DNA of 64,000 nucleotides from Roseibium alexandrii DFL-11. GTDB lineage: Bacteria; Pseudomonadota; Alphaproteobacteria; Rhizobiales; Stappiaceae. The number at the start of each line of letters is the position of its first letter. Position 1 is the stretch's first letter. Position numbers and translations under genes: made by a program. The stretch lies in assembly GCF_000158095.2 (NCBI RefSeq), contig NZ_CM011002.1:487541-551540 (forward strand). The letters run 5' to 3'. The notes beneath the pieces were generated by a model. It was not told the origin of the DNA. It saw nothing but the letters and a program-made list of their open reading frames with translations, and made no database searches. Positions 60,615 through 64,000 of the stretch are shown one piece after another.

Positions 60615-63005
60615 ATGAAGGAAGTCGAGCTCAGACTTGCGCTTGTTTTATATGGCGGGGTGTCCCTTGCCATCTACATGCATGGGGTGAGCCGTGAAAT
60701 CCTGAATTTGGTGCGGGCGTCTTCTCATCGTGCAGACCGAAAATCCAACAAGGGTGACAAGCCGGAATACACCGAGGATATGGCGCCGTCCCAGGCTGCC
60801 TATGAAGATCTTCTCAATCTCTTGTCGCCCAAGGCGGATATTCGCGTTGTTGTCGACGCTATTGCCGGGGCCTCTGCAGGTGGTGTCAATGGCATTATGC
60901 TCGGGCGCGCAATTGCCCATGACCTGCCGCTCGACAGTCACAGTGAGATGTGGCTGAAAAATGCGGATGTGACCCGACTTGCCCGGCCACAGAATGGCCT
61001 GTCCCGATACTTCAAGATGTCGGTGTCACCGATGCTGGACAGGTTGGTCTCTACGCGGCTTTCCCGGCGGGTTGAAGATCCTGAAACGCGCGACAAGCTG
61101 CGCCAGTTCATGCAGTCACGATGGTTTTCACCGCCGTTTTCTGGGGAACGGTTCATCGGATGGATGCTCGATGCGAGCCAGAAGATGGCAATCAAGAGGT
61201 CGGCGGAGCGCACTTTGATCCCGAGGGGCCAAACCCTCGATCTCTTTGTGACGATCACCGATTACAACGGTATCAAACGGCGCATTTTGCTGGATGACCC
61301 GGACTATGTGGAGGAGTGGGATCACCGGCGCATTCTGAGTTTCCATGCCTCGCACCGGTCGAACCATTTCATTGACAGCCAGTTCGATGAAAAAAGCATC
61401 CCGGAGTTGGTATTTGCAGCCCGTGCGACGTCGTCATTTCCCGGGGCCTTTCCGCCAGCGACGATTGCGGAGATGGATCGGGTTCTCGCCCGCCGTAAGG
61501 AACAATGGGCCAATCGTAACCGGTTCTTGTCCCGGGCACTTCATCTCGATGATGACACGGCCTCACGTCACTGTTTTGTCGATGGCAGCGTGGTGATGAA
61601 CAAACCTTTCGCCCCCGTGATCGATGTCATCAAGGATCGCCCGGCAGCAAGAGAGGTGTCACGGCGGCTCTTGTATGTCGATCCAACCCCGCTTGAATAC
61701 GCGGCAGAGGAGAAAGGCGTCACCGAACTGCCTGGCTTTTTCCGGGTTATTCTCGCTTCCTTGGCCCATATTCCCCGCAATGAGCCAATCGGAGATGATC
61801 TCAAGGAACTGGAGCAAAACAACCGCCGCAGCCGTTGGTTGGCGAAATTGATCGACACAGCCAACCCGATCGTGGAGAAGGCCGTGTCCGGGATCTTGCC
61901 GAGCTGGCGGGCTATCACGCCCGATGTCGTGTCGCGGTGCCGGAAACAGGCGACGGTCAAGGCTTTTGAACAGGCTGGATTTGCTTTTCTGAACTATCAG
62001 TCCTTGAAACTACATGCACTGGCAGAACGGCTTGCCAAACTGGTCACAGCCTTCGGCGCAAGCCAGAACAGAACCCGCCAGGAAGAGCAGCTTCTCAACC
62101 AATTCTACAATCACTTCCTGAGCTTGACGTCTGAAAGTCAAGATGAGCTTGGTAGAAACGATCCGGGGGTGGTTGCACTTTTGAGAGGGCTGGACGTCGA
62201 CTACCGGATCCGCCGCCTGCGGTTTGTCATTCGCAAGCTGAACGAATTTTACAGCTACGATCGCTCTTCCAAATTGCCGCCGCCAGATACCGCTGCCCTG
62301 GATCGGCTGAAGGGCCTTCTTTACGAGCAGGTTGATCATTTGTCGTGGCGCTGGCAGGAACGATTCTACGGAGGACAATTTGTGCAATCGGCCCACGAGC
62401 TCTGTGCACGGGATCCCGCCTCCGCGTCTTGTGCTCAGTCGCTAGAACACATGATAGACCAGCTGAGCGGTATGATGGGGCTGGCTGATCTGGATCGGTT
62501 GCAGGACGAGCTCTTTGCCGAGGCGGCAGGAGGAGCACTGGACAAGGACCAGCATCGCGCACTTCTGCAGGCCTATATCGGCTTCGGCTTTTATGACCTG
62601 ATCACATTCCCGGTCCTGCAGCGGAATGACTTTTCGGAAGTCACGGAGATCCTCGTCGACCGCATTAGTCCGAAGGACGCCGAAAGCCTCTACACCGACG
62701 GGTTTGAGCTCAAGGGAAAACAGCTCAACATGTTTGGAGCGTTCTTTAACAGGTCCTGGCGCGAGCATGATTATCTATGGGGCCGGCTCAACGCTGCCGA
62801 CCGGCTGGTCAGCGTCATTCTCTCGGCTGTCGGCGAAACCACTTTGCCTCAGCATCAGGTAAACCAGGCGCGTGCACGGGTTTTTCTGGCCATTCTTGAC
62901 GAGGAGCGGGAAAAACTGGCGAACATTCCCGAAGAACTCGACCGAGTGGATGCATTGGTCCGATCGATCTACCCCGACTTTGCCCATGTCGCGGAGAATG
63001 TGTGA
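60615..63005 (+). CDS. Large patatin-like phospholipase family protein
   Basis: 796 aa. The oxyanion-type Gly motif (LVLYGGVSLAIYMHG) opens it. The nucleophile elbow is GASAGG with Ser87, and the dyad Asp is in VDGS (Asp323). After about residue 345 comes a long helical C-terminal region seen in the bacterial patatin-like group with a DUF3376-type tail. It probably hydrolyses lipid acyl esters. No signal peptide. It diverges from the nucleotide cyclase across a 266-base gap, so shared control is possible but unproven. Confidence 0.88.
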   Translation: MKEVELRLALVLYGGVSLAIYMHGVSREILNLVRASSHRADRKSNKGDKPEYTEDMAPSQAAYEDLLNLLSPKADIRVVVDAIAGASAGGVNGIMLGRAIAHDLPLDSHSEMWLKNADVTRLARPQNGLSRYFKMSVSPMLDRLVSTRLSRRVEDPETRDKLRQFMQSRWFSPPFSGERFIGWMLDASQKMAIKRSAERTLIPRGQTLDLFVTITDYNGIKRRILLDDPDYVEEWDHRRILSFHASHRSNHFIDSQFDEKSIPELVFAARATSSFPGAFPPATIAEMDRVLARRKEQWANRNRFLSRALHLDDDTASRHCFVDGSVVMNKPFAPVIDVIKDRPAAREVSRRLLYVDPTPLEYAAEEKGVTELPGFFRVILASLAHIPRNEPIGDDLKELEQNNRRSRWLAKLIDTANPIVEKAVSGILPSWRAITPDVVSRCRKQATVKAFEQAGFAFLNYQSLKLHALAERLAKLVTAFGASQNRTRQEEQLLNQFYNHFLSLTSESQDELGRNDPGVVALLRGLDVDYRIRRLRFVIRKLNEFYSYDRSSKLPPPDTAALDRLKGLLYEQVDHLSWRWQERFYGGQFVQSAHELCARDPASASCAQSLEHMIDQLSGMMGLADLDRLQDELFAEAAGGALDKDQHRALLQAYIGFGFYDLITFPVLQRNDFSEVTEILVDRISPKDAESLYTDGFELKGKQLNMFGAFFNRSWREHDYLWGRLNAADRLVSVILSAVGETTLPQHQVNQARARVFLAILDEEREKLANIPEELDRVDALVRSIYPDFAHVAENV

Positions 63006-63129
63006 CCCCACTCCAACCGCCTGAGCACTGCAATGGCCTTTTGGTGTGCAAGAAACCAGACGTCATGGTTGATTTAAGGGTCCGGTCCGGCAAAGACTGA
63101 AAGCAGATAACGGAATAGGGCGGATTGGT

Positions 63130-63513
63130 TTGTATCATCTCCTACTGGTAATGATCGGTGGCGGTATTGGCGCTGGCGGAAGGCACCTGGTGTCGATGGC
63201 AACCCTCCGGTTGTTTGGCCCTGGATTTCCGGTCGGCACCTTGGCGGTGAATGTGATTGGGTCGCTGGCCATGGGGCTTTTTATTGGCTGGTTGGTCAAG
63301 CATGAGGCCGCGCACCTGCAGCCTCTCAGGTATTTCCTTGCAACAGGCCTTCTCGGCGGCTTTACGACCTTTTCCGCTTTTTCCCTTGATACGTCGGTCT
63401 TGTGGGAGCGGGGCGATACAATGCTGGCCTTGATCTATGTGGCTGGCTCGGTCGTGCTCTCCATTCTGGCGGTCTTCGCCGGTCTTGCGGTCATGCGCAT
63501 TGGTGGATCTTGA
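63130..63513 (+). CDS. crcB: CrcB/FluC fluoride channel
   Basis: 127 aa membrane protein with four helices that exports fluoride as a dual-topology dimer. Asn41 (VNVIGS) and the GGFTTFSAFSLD stretch (76-87), holding the Phe-box residues Phe81 and Phe84 and the central Na site, are intact. The start is TTG 63130 behind AGGGCGGA; no ATG fits. I see no fluoride riboswitch upstream. Confidence 0.93.
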   Translation: MYHLLLVMIGGGIGAGGRHLVSMATLRLFGPGFPVGTLAVNVIGSLAMGLFIGWLVKHEAAHLQPLRYFLATGLLGGFTTFSAFSLDTSVLWERGDTMLALIYVAGSVVLSILAVFAGLAVMRIGGS

Positions 63514-63561
63514 GGCCATAGGGTTGCCTGCCTGCACGTTTTCCTTTCCTTTCGGCCCAAA

Positions 63562-63590
63562 TCCGCCTATACGCGGCGGAATGTTTATTT
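63562..63590 (+). terminator. Weak hairpin after crcB
   Basis: TCCGCC / GGCGGA with a 7-base loop, followed by ATGTTTATTTTG. The stem is only 6 bp, so termination would be partial. It lies between crcB and the pseudouridine synthase gene. Confidence 0.35.
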
Positions 63591-63660
63591 TGCCTTTGCA
63601 GCGCCGCGAAGGCCCAGATCTAGCGCAGCACATTCAAGCTGCAGCTGAACGAGTCCAAAA

Positions 63661-64000
63661 ATGTCCGCGATTGAACAGAAAAAAGTGACCGCTGATGAGG
63701 CGGGCATGCGCCTCGACCGTTGGTTCAAGGCCCATTATCCAGGACTGGGTTTTGGCCGCTTGCAAAAACTGCTGCGGACCGGACAGGTGCGGGTGGATGG
63801 CAAACGCGCGGAAAGCAACACGCGGATCGCCAAAGGGCAGATCATCCGCATTCCACCGCTCGGTGTTGAACTGCCGGCGGACGACAAGAAAAACGCCCGG
63901 CCGAAATCGACCAAGCTGATTGCCGACGATAAAAAGGCAATCGAGGACATGCTGCTCTATGAGGACAACCAGGTCATGGTCCTGAACAAGCCGGCTGGTC
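63661..64000 (+). CDS. RluC-type pseudouridine synthase (N-terminal part, cut by window end)
   Basis: 113 codons are visible. An S4-like RNA-binding domain (about 14-75: MRLDRWFKAHYPGLGFGRLQK in part, then VRVDGKRAESNTRIAKGQ) is followed by the start of the catalytic domain (LLYEDNQVMVLNKPAG). That order and the spacing fit RluC/RluD enzymes that modify 23S rRNA. The catalytic Asp lies beyond the window. Confidence 0.88.
   Translation, partial: MSAIEQKKVTADEAGMRLDRWFKAHYPGLGFGRLQKLLRTGQVRVDGKRAESNTRIAKGQIIRIPPLGVELPADDKKNARPKSTKLIADDKKAIEDMLLYEDNQVMVLNKPAG

Noticed and set aside
60615-63005. CBASS-like defence system built on the patatin
   Set aside because: The neighbouring cyclase is a class III adenylate cyclase, not a CD-NTase, and there are no ancillary defence genes.
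63006-63129. Fluoride riboswitch before crcB
   Set aside because: I looked for the conserved fold and signature bases and did not see them.

Overview
The window is chromosomal DNA of an alphaproteobacterium. The ribosomal block order (secE-nusG-rplKAJL-rpoBC, then rpsL-rpsG-fusA-tuf, then S10-spc-alpha with adk after secY and no rpsD before rpoA), the short-LID adenylate kinase, the heterotetrameric sarcosine oxidase and a TGA-N9-TCA iron box all point that way. A marine Hyphomicrobiales member such as Stappiaceae (Roseibium/Labrenzia relatives) is my best guess. That placement is inference from memory, not a search.

Layout. (1) 1-14.6 kb is a catabolic region on the + strand. It holds a dipeptide-type ABC importer (two permeases and a fused double ATPase), a divergent-looking 40-codon membrane microgene, a GntR/FCD regulator, two creatinase-fold (M24) hydrolases, a small GatC/AtzG-like protein with an amidase-signature enzyme, and soxB-soxD-soxA-soxG. 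The genes are tightly spaced or overlapping from the first hydrolase on. The promoter region before that hydrolase carries two copies of a GntR-type operator. The simplest reading is import of an N-methylated amide, ureido or guanidino compound, hydrolysis to sarcosine or a close analogue, and oxidative demethylation into the folate pool. The substrate is not known. (2) 14.6-19 kb is a mosaic: tRNA-Thr, the remnant of an RTX-type protein, a probable haem-degrading monooxygenase behind an iron-box palindrome, rlmB, a MarR-thioesterase pair with a perfect 20-bp operator, a glutathione transferase, and tRNA-Tyr/tRNA-Gly. (3) 19.1-32.7 kb is tuf, tRNA-Trp, secE, nusG, rplKAJL and rpoBC.

(4) 32.7-35.7 kb separates rpoC from the str operon. 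It holds a small acidic unknown protein, a chemoreceptor and a long non-coding stretch with the rpsL promoter. (5) 35.7-54.1 kb is the str/S10/spc/alpha superoperon, including a second tuf whose product is identical to the first. It closes with a strong terminator after rplQ. (6) 54.1-64 kb holds a second chemoreceptor, a Deg-type periplasmic protease, rarA, a soluble class III nucleotide cyclase, a large patatin-like protein, a CrcB/FluC fluoride channel, and the start of an RluC-type pseudouridine synthase cut by the window end.

Most of the window is ordinary housekeeping. The parts that deserve attention are the catabolic cluster with its metal-ligand-poor M24 pair and amidase/small-subunit couple, the microgenes, and several clean palindromic control sites.
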